Shown here piece after piece: positions 1 through 11,193 of a stretch of DNA of 64,000 bases (position 1 is the first letter of the stretch; each line of letters opens with the position of its first letter). Position numbers and translations under genes: made by a program. The notes under the pieces were generated by a model. It worked only from the letters and a program-made list of their open reading frames with translations, was not told the origin of the DNA and did not search any database. The stretch comes from Hippopus hippopus (taxonomy: Eukaryota > Mollusca > Bivalvia > Cardiida > Cardiidae), in assembly GCA_946811185.2 (NCBI GenBank), contig OX328097.1, forward strand, positions 30,651,627 through 30,715,626, read 5' to 3'.

Positions 1-220
1 CTGCAAAAGTCAGCCTGCACAGTCCACGCAGGCTGGACCTAGGCAGAAACTTTTTGTTATTGGTCAATTTACTGCTTGTCAAAGGACCAGTTTACCTCAT
101 GAATCAGTCAGTTGGTTTATAAAATGGATTTATTGGATCCATGATTATGTGATGACATGCTTTGTATCATGCACCACAGTGATGTATCAAATCCCCTTCT
201 GCAAGAGTATGGCTCATTTG
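1..220 (-). mobile_element. Family B palindromic MITE, 5' truncated by window edge
   Basis: AGCCTGCACAGTCCACGCAGGCTGG palindrome remnant, GACCAGTTTACCTCATGA, TGGATCCATGATTATGTGATGA and TATGGCTCATTTG match family B in reverse orientation. Confidence 0.75.
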
Positions 221-513
221 AACACTGCAAATCTGTTCAAAATGTTTAAGCACTCAAAGACACATCCTGGCCTGGAGTACATGTACAACAATAATATCTG
301 TAAAAATCTGATACTACTACAGAACATCTCGTAGCCTTGCATTTAAAAATGGTAAGGGATGTTTTGGGAAAATACAATACAGCATAATCATAAATAATGA
401 TTGGCTCCAAGAAAAAGTGTCTAAATTACTCAGTCAACCATGTCAATATTCTGTTTTACAAAAAATAACTAAAATACAAATTATTTATAAAAGTGTAAGC
501 AACTTTAACTTAC

Positions 514-674
514 CTATTATTGTCAAGTTTAAGGCTGTTTAATTTTGAGCAGTTACCAATAGATACAGGAATTGACATGAGGTCACATGACCCCACATCT
601 AAACTATTTAATTGGACCAAGTTTCCTATAAGTGGTGGAATGTTGCAAATTGGATTGGATTTCAAGTTTAAGCA
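514..674 (-). CDS. LRR gene exon 8 (161 bp)
   Basis: Acceptor ATTTCAG, donor TAG|GTAAGT. Two repeats: CLNLKSNPICNIPPLIGNL and NSLDVGSCDLMSIP, then LNSLKLDNN. The gene continues beyond the left edge. Confidence 0.87.
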
Positions 675-3600
675 CTGAAATGAAGAAAATAGTTATGGTG
701 ACAACATCAGATTGTACTAAAAAAGAACTATTTGTCCCTGTTGATACTACTATCATTTGACTAATAACCTGTCCATACTGAAAGCATAATGCAGACAACA
801 ACTTTGATGTGATTTGTCCTTGATTACCAGCACTTTCTCCTTTATCAATAATGTTTTCAGAAGTCTTCTTCCTCAGGGTTGTAAAATCATAGATTTATTT
901 GGATAAGGATGATTTTTTCAAGTAGTAGCATCATGTATGATTTGAATACAAACATAGCCTTATGGATATCATAACTCTCCACCAGTTAAGAAAATTTAAG
1001 ACTGGTCCATATTGAAAGCATCTGCAGAGGACAAATTAGATATGGCTCAGACGAGGAAATTTATCTTTGATATGGTAGAAAATATTATGGAGAAAATACT
1101 GGTTGTAAGCATGCTCTCCTTTTCCCACAATGTTTTTCAAAAGCCTTCTTCCTCGTGGTTGTAAAACCATGGAATTGTACGGTAAAGGATCATGTCTTTA
1201 AGTATTAGTATCACGTATGATTTAGATATCAACATTGCCTTGTGGATATAATAAAAATGCCTGGTGATATTAATGTGGAAAATGCAATAAATGACAAATA
1301 AAATTGTTAGACATACCTCTAGCTGAATTAGATGAAACAGTATATCACAAATTTCTGCAAACCTATTGTGGCTGAAAAATATGAAAGAAAATTGTCTTAG
1401 TCATGAAAACCCCTCCAACAACTGGAGTTGGGGATTTTCTAGGGGCCTCTGAAGGAAAAAGGATTAGATTATGACGAAAAGAATAATAAAGACCTCTCTT
1501 GTACAGGCCAGAAAAATAACAATAACCCTTTACAACACAATCCCGAGTTTTATCGACTCTGAGGTAAAAGCATTTAGAAAACATTGTGGGGAAAAAGAGA
1601 AAATGCTGGTAACCTTTTCCAACAATGTTTTCTTACCTTCCATAGACAATATTCACAATATGAGCAACATTTATCATCTGCAAATGCTTCAAATTTGGAC
1701 AAGTCCAAAATTTAGTTGAAAGAGTTAAGGCTGATTGAGTAACTGACTGTACTGATAGAGCAGTTTCTCTATTTGTGGCCTTTTTCAAGATAACATTTCA
1801 AAATGGATCAAAATGTTCTCGAAAACAAGTATGCCTGTTTGATGCTGGACCATTCAGATTGAGTGACTGTTTTTTCTACAGAGCAAATTCTCTTTACACA
1901 AAAGAGAGTTTTTGTTTGCTGTATTGACTCTATTGAGTTACTTACTTATAAAAGCAAATAGGAGAAATGTACTACATGGCACAGGGAGTGAATGGGGTGG
2001 CTAACAGGTCTTTGGATGAGACCTGTATTTGATGCCCATCTGAGTTAGAAAGTCACATTTGGACCTCCCGTGCACATGTTTGACCAAACTAGAACTGCAA
2101 TCTTTATCTGCCATGTAAATAATGTTCAAATTCCTTGATAGGTTTATGTATAGATTAGGCAACATAAATTTATGAATGTACATGTACTAAGAATTAAGTA
2201 ACTGTCACTGTCCAGTTTATTGTAATAGTAACATGAGGTAAAAGATGAAAATTTACTTTCATTTCCTTTAAATTCTTGTAATTCCTTGTTGCAACAGACT
2301 GGTCAATTCAAATCTTTAGCAGATGACAAAAAAATTCAGACTTTTCCATATTGAAAGCATTTGAAGATAGCAAATAAAATGGTAATAATGTGATGGGATT
2401 CGCTTTTGAAAATAGGGAAAACACTGTGGGGAAAAGGAGAAAATGCCTATAGAGCTTGAGATTGTTTGGCAAAGTGTTAAAACAGTATTTTGTTTCTGCC
2501 AGTATGTGAATGGGTTGACAAGTTATTATACAACTTATTTCTAGACGTACTTAGTCTTTAAAACTTACATGCATAACAAACATTATGTAGGAAAAGTAAG
2601 TACATGTTTATCTTACTAGCATACTGCTTCTTTTCACACAATTTGTTTTCCACAACTGTCCTCTGAAGTGGCATCAAATTATTTACTTGTACAGTGATAG
2701 GTAGAGCAAAATATTGACATTTAGCAGCCTTGAGAAAAAAAGGCTTTTGAAAACAAAATGGAGAAGGATTTTGATTTTGAATCACATTTTTGTATCGTTT
2801 GAAAAATATTTTCTATTCGGACAGGTTCTAAGTTTGTTGTTTAGTAAAGAGATAAAGTCTTACCTAAGATCTAAGGTAAGTAACTGTCTCAGCTGAGCTA
2901 TGTCTGTAGGTATACTACATAACAGGTTATTAGACATGTATAATTCTTGTAAGTTGAAGAGGCCTGTAACACATTCTGAAAATACATATTCAAATACATA
3001 TATACCAAAGGGCATGTGTTAATTTCCCAATTTACCATCAAACTTTAATTCAATACCATTGCCAGATGACTAGCAGTAAACAGCTGTTGAAAACACTGTG
3101 GAATGGGTAAAAATTTCTCATAATAAGCAATTCCTCCTTTTTGCCACGATGTTTTCAGATATTTTCCAATGGATTCAGCCTAAGTTCTTGTTGATAAATC
3201 ATACTATATAAGCATGATTTCTAAGTGGTCAGCAGCAAGTTTGTGTCAGGAGGTAAATTGAAGAAAGTGTCCAAGTGGATAAGATGCTATAATTCAAGAA
3301 GTTTCTGAGGAAGTAATAATAATGTAAGAAAAATAAATTTGGCATAAAACTCTCCATGGCAGACAGAAACCCATCTTTAACTCTTCACAAGATGACAAAA
3401 TTTTGGACTTGTCTAAATCAAAAGCAATTGAAGACCGAATTGAAAGCATTTGCGGAAGGCCATTAAAATGTATCCCAAATGATGAAATCTGTCTTCAAAA
3501 GGGTAGAAAACATTGTGGGAAAAGGAGAAAATGCTGGTTACCAGCATTTTCTCCTTTTCCCATAATGTTTTCAAAAGCTATCTTCCCTAAGGTCATTAAA

Positions 3601-6600
3601 ACACAGCATTATTCAGTACAGGGTTAAGAGGTAAAAGACTTACTCGGAATTTCTGTAAGCTGGTTACAGCTGACATCTAACACTTCTAACTGGGATAAGG
3701 CAACTAATGTTGTCTGAAAACAGAGAAATCAATATTATAATAAAGTCATCTTCTCCTGACAACAACTTCATGATTTGCAGCTGACTGCTTAGAAAACGCT
3801 TGTAAACTCTTGATTTAAAGAAATCAATAAAACTGAAAACATATGAAAACTTTACAGCAAAAGGAATGATTATGGGAGATTTTGCAATAGATTCTATTCT
3901 TTTACCATCATATTACAGATGTACATGTATTAACTGATTAAGCCTTAGTCCATGTTGACAATCAAACTTTTACAAGGATGTTTTAGAAATTTTCTGCTGC
4001 AAATTATTTTTAGTCAGTAATGACTTAAATGATTGTGTAACAAGCCATTTTTTTTTTTATCCCCTCTGTGGAGTTACTTTGCTGTAAGACAAAAAAAAGT
4101 AATTCTTGATAGTTGTTACAAGATACAAAAAGAAAATTATATCAGTCTGCATTCCTGCTAGATCAGATCAGGTTGAGTTCCATGTGTAAAAAGGTGCATA
4201 TCAGATGAGAATGGAGGTCAGATCACATGTGAATTTCTTCATACCCGCAACAAGACCTGATCAGATCAGACAGACATGCAGACTGATGTAATGTTCCTTT
4301 CATCATATACCTTCCTTTTATGACTATTAAAAAAACATCACAAAATTCATTAGATAACACAAAATCAGAGAGCAGCACATTTTCGGGATTTCACAGAAAG
4401 ACATTAATGTGAATACATTGAAGTTGCCTGTGAACATGATGATGTTCTACACAGGGTACATGCATGATAAGGAAAAAACCTTCACAGTGTACATACATGA
4501 TATGAAAAATGTATCCTGGTCTGTAGAACATGTGTTTCAGATAACATCCATATTTAAGTCAGATCATTTACACATGTAAATAATAAATACAGTAGTAATA
4601 AAACACATGTATAGTTCATGATCAACTTCCCTTGTTTCTTGACCAACTTATGTCAGAGACTTTTATTCAAGAAGTAACATGCTCTTGTTCTGGCATTTTA
4701 ATGTTAAATATTAATATTTTCAGAGCCATTGAATTTCATAGGTAGGTGTATACTTTTGCTTTGCCAATACATTTTTTCATCAATGGGAAAATGTGTCATA
4801 TTTCTAAAAACTCTTTACCAGACAGAAAAGTTTTATAATATATTGACAAGAGTTGCATAGGACAAGTTAAACATAGCTCAGATGATATGGTTTGTATTTA
4901 AAAAGGTAGAAATAATGGTTAAATAGGAAAATGGTTAAATATAGGTTACCTTTCAAAAGCCGTCTCCAATAACTCTTTACCACACAATCCCAAGTTTTAA
5001 CGACCATAAGCAAAAAAACCTTGTGAAAACATTGTGGGAAAAGTAGAAAATGCTGGTAACCAGCATTTTCTCCTTTTCCCACTATGTTCTCTACCCTTTA
5101 AAAGAAAAATTCCATCATTTGAGCCACATTTAAAATGTCCTCTGCAAATTCTTTCAATCTGGACCAGTCTAAAATTTTTTAGTTTGGTAAAGAGTTAAAA
5201 TTTGGTACTGTGATGAAGAGTTAAAGTGGTAAGTTCAGATGATTATTCAGAAGCTATTATATGAGAGTACTGAAAGACAATATAGAAACAATCAACTTAC
5301 AGGAAGAGACTGTATTTTGTTATTCTTAACCAACAGTTTTCTCAAACCCCTCAGGCAACCAATTTCCGAGGGAAGATCTCTAAGCTGGTTGTCTGCAAGG
5401 TTAAGACAGGTCAGCTGGGTACCAACAAAACCAAGTCTCTCTGGACAATGTACCATACCTACAGAACTGCAATAGATAGTGTAACACATGTAAATGTCAA
5501 GTAAATTCTACATTTACTTTGGACCTCTGTGACTGGAATAAATCTCTTAACTCTTTACCAAATGACAGAATTTTTGCCTAGCATAAACTGAAAGCATTTT
5601 CAGGCTACAAATTAAAAGTAGCTCATGTGATGGTAATAGTCTTTGATAGTGTAGAACACATTGCAGGAAAAGGAGATAATGCTAGTTATCTTCATTTTCT
5701 CCTTTTACCACAAGGTTTTTCAAAGGCATTCTTTCTCAGGTCGTTAAAACTCAGACTGTGAGGTAACAGATTTAATGTGAAGTACAGCTACATTGGAAAA
5801 AAAGGAGAGATATTTGGAAGAGTCAAAAATGTCTTTTTGACCAATATTGAAACAGTGTTGGTAAAAAGAGAAGATGGATGCAAAAAGCAGCTGCTTCTTT
5901 TCAAGCAAAGTTTTCAGATACTGCCAATACAAAAGGTTGCTTTCTATTTGTATGTTTTTTTTTATTTTTGATTAGTGTTTTAACAGTATTTCACTATTCT
6001 CACACAGGTACAGGTCAGTGCAACTAACCATGTGTTTTTAGTGCAACTAACCATGTGTTTTGGGCATTTCTTTAACCCTTTATCAAACAATACTGTCTCT
6101 GAATTACCCTGAGGGACCAGGCTTTTTAAAACATTGTGGAAAACAAGAGAAAATGTCTGTAAAAAGCAATTCCTCTTCTTCAAATTGTTTTTCTTTTTTT
6201 TTAAACCATTTCATAGAACTTCACCTCATTTGAACAAATGAAGAATTTCTCACCTGCAAATACTTTTAATTTAGAAGAGTTCAAAATTTGTTGTTTGGGT
6301 AAGGGTTAACCAGTGCTTCACATAACAATCTTCCAAAACACATGCCACTTTCCCACATAAACAGAATCAAGCAACACAATATCTAAGTTTATTGCAAATC
6401 AAAACCATCATGCTTAACTCCTAACCAAACAGCGACATTTTTGACTTGTCCACATTGAAACATTTGCAGATGTGAAAAATGACTGTGACTAAAACACTGA
6501 AATTTGTTTTTTTTTTCAATGGTAGAAAACATTGTGGGAAAAGAAGAAAATACCAGCATTTTTTTTTTCTCATGGTCATTAAAATTGTATTTGTCTGGTA

Positions 6601-9600
6601 AAGGATTGAGTAAGTACAAAAGGATACCTGAGATCCATCTCCGTCTGACGTTTCCTACATGGTACGCTACAGACAGACTTTTTCTGGTGTATCTGACATG
6701 ACAGTACAATAAAACAGCACTTTTTACATGTCACAAATCGACATCCAATGTCCGCAAAATAGTGACCACATCTGAAACAAAACATAAAAAATTTAATTGG
6801 TCATTGTTTTAAAATGAATAATTATAATAATACAGACAGAAAAATAAATCTATTAAAAAAAATCACTCTATTGGGTTTAACATAAGTTAACCTTTCACCA
6901 CACAATCCCGAGTTTTGACAACCATTTGAAAACATGGTGTGAAAAAGAAAAAAATGCTGATAACCAGCATTTCCTCCTTTTCCCACTATGTTTTCTACTA
7001 TTTCAAAGACAAGTGCAATCATAAGCAACATTTAATGTGGTGTCAGCAATTTTCTTCAATTTAGAAAAGTCTAAAATTTTGTCTCGTTGTCAAAAGATAC
7101 AGTGACAGCAAAGTTCTAAAATTTCTTTTGTTAATCTTTTGGGTAACATTCAACAATATCCCTAAACCAACAACTAAAATAGACTTCAAAAGAAGCCCCT
7201 CAAATAAATGGTGCAGAGCCAGATGGAAGGGCTGTAGGGCTGTGTTTCAACATCAATTTTGCAGACAGCCTTTTCCTGAAAATATCACCAAATGCAACTC
7301 TGGCCAGATTTTCTCTGGCCAGAAACAAGGTTTCTTGGACGAAACCTACAAATTCATAATGCTTACTTTACACATGGAACATGGATCTGCCCACTAGTGA
7401 TCCAGGGTGAGGAAAGTCTCTGAAATGTAAAAAGAAGACAATTAACCCTGCTTTTGATGCTTTTTCAGACAGTGTAAATATAAATCAGACTGAACAGAAT
7501 GTGCTGTCTGATCTCAGATCTACAATATCTGACACTTTGCTACATATTCTGGCCTAAACAACCTGGAAGTAGCAGTATTTTGTAAATACATGTATACAGT
7601 TTATAAAAGTTGATGTCTGTATCTTTTGACTTAGCCTGTTACTACACAGTTCAGAGCTTTAATGACCTTGAGAAAGAGGGCTTTAGAAAACACTGAGGGA
7701 AAAGGAGAAAATTTGCAGATGACAAACTAAATGTAGGTCAAATGATGGAATTTATCTGTGAAATGGGTAGGAAACATGGTAGGAAAGGAGAAAATGCTGG
7801 TTACTAGCATTAATTTTCCTCCTTTTCCTAGAATGTTTTCCCACAAAGTGTTCAAAAGCCATCCTCCACAGGGCCACTTAAACACAAAGTGTTTAGTTAC
7901 CCTTTTACCACACAATCCCAAGTTTTAACGACCCTGACAGGAAAGACTTTTGTAAACATTGTGGGAAAAGGAGAAAATGCTGGTAACCAGCATTTTCTCC
8001 TTTTCCCACAATACCACAATATTTTCTACCCATTCAGAGGCAAATTTTTTCATGTGAGCAACAATTAATTTGTCAAGTCGAAAATTTTGTCATTTGGTAA
8101 AGAGTTAAACTAACAAGGGTTAACTCTTTACCACACAATCCCACATTAAAACGACCCTGAGGAAATAGCCTTTGAAAAACCTTGTGGCAAAAGGAGAAAC
8201 TGCTGAAAAGCATTTTCTCCTATTCCCACAAGGTTTTCTATACTTTCAACTACATTTGCCATCATTTCAGCTACAGTTTATTTGTCTTCTGTAAATATTG
8301 GTACTTTCAATTTGTACAAGTCTATTATCCCTATACCAAACAATCCTGACTTTTAACGATCCTGAGGAATAAGACTTTTGAAAACATTGTGGAAAAAGAA
8401 GAAAATGCTGGTAACCAGCATTTTCTTCTTTTCTCACAATATTTTCTACCCTTTCAAACTCAAATATCAGCTTTTCAGCCACATTTAATGTGTCGTCTGC
8501 AAATCCTTTCAATTTAGACCAGTCAACAATTTTGTCTTTTGGTAAAGAGTGAACCCTTTAGATCTACCAAACAGTCCTGAGTTGTAATGACCCCGAAAGA
8601 GAATACTTCTGAAAAACATTAAAGGAAAAGGAGATAATGCTGGTAAACAGCATTTTCTTCTTTTCCCACAATGTTTTCTATCCCATCAAAGACAGATATC
8701 ATCATTTTACCGATAGTTAATCTGTTGTCTGCAGATGCTTTCAATTTAGTCTAACCAAAAATTGTGTCATTTGGTAAAAAGTTAAACTACCAAAGATAGG
8801 GACAAGCTTGGAAAAAGGAGTAGATCTAATGATAAAACAGAATACATCCTTGTGACCTTTTGACATTGTTGCCAAATGAAGGATGACAAAATATAATGAT
8901 ACTAATTTCAGTAATCTGTTATCATTGTTTGTGTTTTCACAACCCTTTCATAATACCATTTCCTGTGAACACACTATTATGTAAGACTGCGAAGCATTTG
9001 CAGACCACAAATGAAATGTGTTTCAAATGATACCATTTGTCACATTGTGGGAAAAGGAAAGCATGCTGGTTACCAGCATCTTCTCCTTTTCCAACAATGT
9101 TTTCAACAGCTTTTCCCTTAGGATTGATAAAATATGAGATAGTTTGAGAAAAGATACATCCTTAACTGTTTACCACACAATGCCAACTTTTAACGACCCT
9201 GAAGAAGAAGCCATTTGAAAACATTGTGGGAAAAGGAGAAAATGCTGGTAACCAGCATTTTCTCCTTTTCCCACAATGCTTTCTACCCTATCAAACAAAA
9301 ATCACATCATTTGAGCTACATTGAAATTGTTGTCTGCAAATGCTTTCAATTTGGGCAGCTCTCAAATTTTTTCATGTGGTAAAGTGTTAAGAGTGAAAAG
9401 GCCATTTCTAGTCTGTCAGGCTGTTTTGGTAAAGATACTATAGAAAATATTCAGTTATATGTAATAGTGTAAATGATAAATGCAAGATCAGACTGTACAG
9501 TCATGCTGTGCAATGTGATGTTGATTCAAACTAATACTGTATAAGTGGAAATTTTTGCGAAGTGGAAATTTTTGCGATTTCGTGAATTTGAAAAATTCGC

Positions 9601-10713
9601 AAACTTTTCTGTTTGCGTATTTTACCACAAGTATACAAAATGAACTTCTTGAATTCGCAAAGATTTCCGTACGCAAAATGTCTCTAATTGGTAATTCGCA
9701 AATTTTTCGACTCGCATATATATCCATGTATACAGTACCTCCTGTGAATTACTTTCTACATCTTTAACATGTCACATTTGAGAACATTTTGGAAAAAGGA
9801 GACATAACTGAGATTTCTTATATGGCCTGCAACATGCAAAAAGGGGCATTCGGACATTTGCGTAAAGTGCCGTCTCGGATCAGCCTGAGCAGTTCGCGCA
9901 GGCTAATCCGAGACGGCAATTTCCGTTTTTATGTAATTTTCTGTTTTGTGCAAGTCTACTGTAGCACAAAATCTAATGTAGTCGTTAAGTGCCGTCTAGG
10001 ATTAGACTGCGCGGACTGCGCAGGCTGATCCGAGACGACACTTTACGCAAATGCCCGAATGCCCCTTTTCGCGTGTTGCAAGCCATATTTGAGTCATACT
10101 TTGTAAAAAGGTGGTTTAATGCATCTGCAAAAAGTAGTGACCGAAGTCAGCCTGTGCAGTGGTAAGCTTTTGCTAACAGAAAATTTTCTTCCTGTTGAAA
10201 GACCATTATGGAAATGCTTAAAATAACTACAAACCTCAAACTTAACTCTTTACCAAACGACAAATTTCCAGACCTGTCCAAATTGAAAGCAACTGCTGAC
10301 GACAAAACGAAAGATGGTTCAAATGACAAAATTTTTCCTCGAAAGGATAGAAAACATGCTGATTTCCAGCATTTTATCCTTTCCTAACAATGTTTTCTAA
10401 AGCCTTCTTCCACAGATTCATTAAAAGTCTGTACTGTGTGGTAGAGGGTTAATTCTCTGGTAAAAAGTTAAAAATGCACACACACCTTTGAGGATATAGG
10501 AGGGGAAGAGCTACTTCTATAGGATTTCCGTTCGGGTTTTTCCTTCCTCTTTGTGGGCAGTATAAGAGCTATGACATGTACCACAGCAACGGCAATGGAA
10601 CAACATAGTGAACTTGTGATAGCTACAGCAATTGTTGTGGTCTGGACATCCCCACTGAAGAAAATCACATCCTTCACTGCCCAAGTAAAAAACTGACTTA
10701 GAGTGTCTGCCAT
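514..10713 (-). CDS. Host LRR gene, membrane anchor + Cys-rich domain + leucine-rich repeats (partial, 8 exons)
   Basis: Assembled by eye from eight exons: 10713-10486, 7419-7367, 6771-6628, 5466-5301, 3713-3644, 2975-2864, 1371-1317, 674-514. Every junction has AG acceptor and GT donor, and reading phase matches at each one (0,2,2,0,1,2,0), giving 329 residues before running off the left edge. Order: Met-start, a hydrophobic segment at about 26-53 followed by KRKEKPERK, a Ser-rich linker, a Cys-rich putative zinc domain (VPCVKCGHYF to CSVPC, about 92-130), then at least five LRRs (LNLADNQLRDLP, LDVSCNQLTEIP, LYMSNNLLCSIP, LDLSHNRFAEI, LNLKSNPICNIP). Topology suggests LRRs in the cytosol. I do not recognise the family. 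Introns are loaded with MITEs. The 5' UTR continues in at least one upstream exon. Confidence 0.85.
985..1190 (-). mobile_element. Family A MITE
   Basis: GAAAGCATCTGCAGAGGACAA, GAAAATATTATGGAGAAAA and CTCCTTTTCCCACAATG. Confidence 0.65.
1317..1371 (-). CDS. LRR gene exon 7 (55 bp)
   Basis: Acceptor TTTTTCAG, donor GAG|GTATGT. Encodes HNRFAEICDILFHLIQLE and is the only segment that makes the phases of its neighbours compatible. Confidence 0.82.
1524..1730 (+). mobile_element. Family A MITE
   Basis: CCTTTACAACACAATCCCGAG to AAAGAGTTAAG. Confidence 0.75.
2320..2450 (-). mobile_element. Family A MITE, 3' half only
   Basis: GCAGATGACAAAAAAATTC to GTGGGGAAAAGGAGAAAATGC. Confidence 0.55.
2864..2975 (-). 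CDS. LRR gene exon 6 (112 bp)
   Basis: Acceptor TTTTCAG, donor TAG|GTAAGA. Contains LFNLQELYMSNNLLCSIP and AQLRQLLTLDL. Confidence 0.88.
3377..3630 (-). mobile_element. Family A MITE
   Basis: TAACTCTTCACAAGATGAC to GGGTTAAG; palindrome AATGCTGGTTACCAGCATT with 27-bp arms. Confidence 0.8.
3644..3713 (-). CDS. LRR gene exon 5 (70 bp)
   Basis: Acceptor TTTTCAG, donor CGA|GTAAGT. One repeat: LSQLEVLDVSCNQLTEIP. Confidence 0.88.
4138..4292. mobile_element. Palindromic MITE-like element
   Basis: Left ATCAGTCTGCATTCCTG and AGATCAGATCAGGT; right ACCTGATCAGATCAGAC and ATGCAGACTGATGT. About 155 bp inverted unit in an LRR-gene intron. Confidence 0.6.
4969..5196 (+). mobile_element. Family A MITE
   Basis: AACTCTTTACCACACAATCCC to TTTGGTAAAGAGTTAA. 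Confidence 0.85.
5301..5466 (-). CDS. LRR gene exon 4 (166 bp)
   Basis: Acceptor TATTGCAG, donor CCT|GTAAGT. Contains LTCLNLADNQLRDLPSEI and LRKLLVKNNKIQSLP. Confidence 0.88.
5548..5772 (-). mobile_element. Family A MITE
   Basis: TTAACTCTTTACCAAATGAC to GACTGTGAGGTAACAG; central arms diverged. Confidence 0.75.
6073..6310 (+). mobile_element. Family A MITE
   Basis: TAACCCTTTATCAAACAATAC to GGGTAAGGGTTAA. Confidence 0.7.
6414..6610 (-). mobile_element. Family A MITE
   Basis: TTAACTCCTAACCAAACAGC to CTGGTAAAGGATTG; ends 20 bp from LRR exon 3. Confidence 0.7.
6628..6771 (-). CDS. LRR gene exon 3, Cys-rich domain (144 bp)
   Basis: Acceptor TTTCAG, donor CAG|GTATCC. Encodes CGHYFADIGCRFVTCKKCC and CSVPCRKRQ. 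Confidence 0.8.
6888..7100 (+). mobile_element. Family A MITE
   Basis: TTAACCTTTCACCACACAATC; palindrome GCTGATAACCAGC. Confidence 0.75.
7367..7419 (-). CDS. LRR gene exon 2 (53 bp)
   Basis: Acceptor TTTCAG, donor AAA|GTAAGC; encodes the segment ending IHVPCV that supplies the first Cys of the CVKC pair with exon 3. Confidence 0.7.
7460..7560 (+). mobile_element. Family C core fragment
   Basis: AATCAGACTGAACAGAATGTG, GTCTGATCTCAGATCTACAAT. Confidence 0.5.
7638..7893. mobile_element. Chimeric family A MITE
   Basis: A plus-oriented 5' half (TTCAGAGCTTTAATGACC to GGAAAAGGAGAAAA) joined directly to a minus-oriented copy (GCAGATGACAAACTAAATG onward). Confidence 0.65.
7899..8107 (+). mobile_element. 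Family A MITE
   Basis: CCTTTTACCACACAATCCC to TTTGGTAAAGAGTTAA; contains a 9-bp duplication ACCACAATA in one arm. Confidence 0.85.
8119..8330 (+). mobile_element. Family A MITE
   Basis: TTAACTCTTTACCACACAATC; arms CTGCTGAAAAGCA. Confidence 0.75.
8330..8553 (+). mobile_element. Family A MITE
   Basis: CCCTATACCAAACAATCCTG to TTTTGGTAAAGAGTGAA. Confidence 0.8.
8553..8787 (+). mobile_element. Family A MITE
   Basis: AACCCTTTAGATCTACCAAAC to TTTGGTAAAAAGTTAA. Third of three head-to-tail copies (8119, 8330, 8553). Confidence 0.8.
8985..9150 (-). mobile_element. Family A MITE, partial
   Basis: GAAGCATTTGCAGACCACAAA, CATGCTGGTTACCAGCATC. Confidence 0.65.
9163..9390 (+). mobile_element. Family A MITE
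   Basis: TTAACTGTTTACCACACAATG to TGTGGTAAAGTGTTAA. Confidence 0.85.
9532..9742. mobile_element. MITE with TACTGTATA termini
   Basis: Left end AATACTGTATAAGTGG and right end ATGTATACAGTACC are inverted; inside are several AATTCGCAAA / TTTGCGATTT inverted blocks. Two apparent frames on opposite strands are by-products of this palindrome. Confidence 0.65.
9820..10088. mobile_element. Palindromic MITE with long inverted termini (nested)
   Basis: Left ATATGGCCTGCAACATGC then AAAAAGGGGCATTCGG; right mirror GCCCCTTTTCGCGTGTTGCAAGCCATAT. Each long arm itself contains an internal palindrome (GCCGTCTCGGATCAGCC... and ...GGCTGATCCGAGACG), so the unit can fold as one long stem or as two hairpins. Confidence 0.75.
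10110..10165 (-). mobile_element. Family B fragment
   Basis: TTTAATGCATCTGCAAAAAGTA and GTCAGCCTGTGCAG only. Confidence 0.5.
10240..10452 (-). mobile_element. Family A MITE
   Basis: TTAACTCTTTACCAAACGAC to TGTGGTAGAGGGTTAA. Confidence 0.8.
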
Positions 10714-10731
10714 AACTAGTCCTCCTTCCTG
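10486..10731 (-). CDS. LRR gene exon with start codon and transmembrane segment
   Basis: Acceptor TTACAG before 10731, 18 bases of 5' UTR, ATG at 10713, 76 codons, donor AAAG|GTGTGT. Hydrophobic stretch IAVAITSSLCCSIAVAVVHV followed by Lys/Arg. Confidence 0.8.
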
Positions 10732-11193
10732 CTGTAACATAAAATGAAATAACACATTTTATTTCATATTTTTCAGTAGTTTATTGAGAAATAACATTGG
10801 AATATTGTTCGACATGTCAAGGTTACGACCAATGAAAAATACCTATGTTATTTTCTAACTCTTCAATTGAATACAGAAACAGTAAGTTCCCGTGCACTAA
10901 CTAATTACCTACAGCAGGTAAACAGCGCATGTTATTCAACCAGATGGAAATTTGACGTAATTCATCCTACATTTCTCGCTCTTTATGTAATATTGTAATG
11001 CGTTGTTATGCAAAGGGAGTATGGCACGGGAAATTACTGAAAACAACAGTACTGGATTCTGATGTACATGTAAGTCCCCCCCCCAAAGAAGGGTTAGAAG
11101 AATGAAATAAATAGAATATTTGTTTTTTTTTTCGCTATTTCTATTAACTGCGGACATCTACCTTGGTCATACAGGAGGCCACTCTCAAAAACA

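Noticed and set aside
6389..6785. 106- and 68-codon minus-strand frames as independent genes
   Set aside because: They are MITE sequence plus read-through of LRR exon 3; the spliced model explains the conserved portion.
9488..9767. Overlapping 79- and 70-codon frames on both strands
   Set aside because: By-products of the palindromic MITE at 9532-9742.
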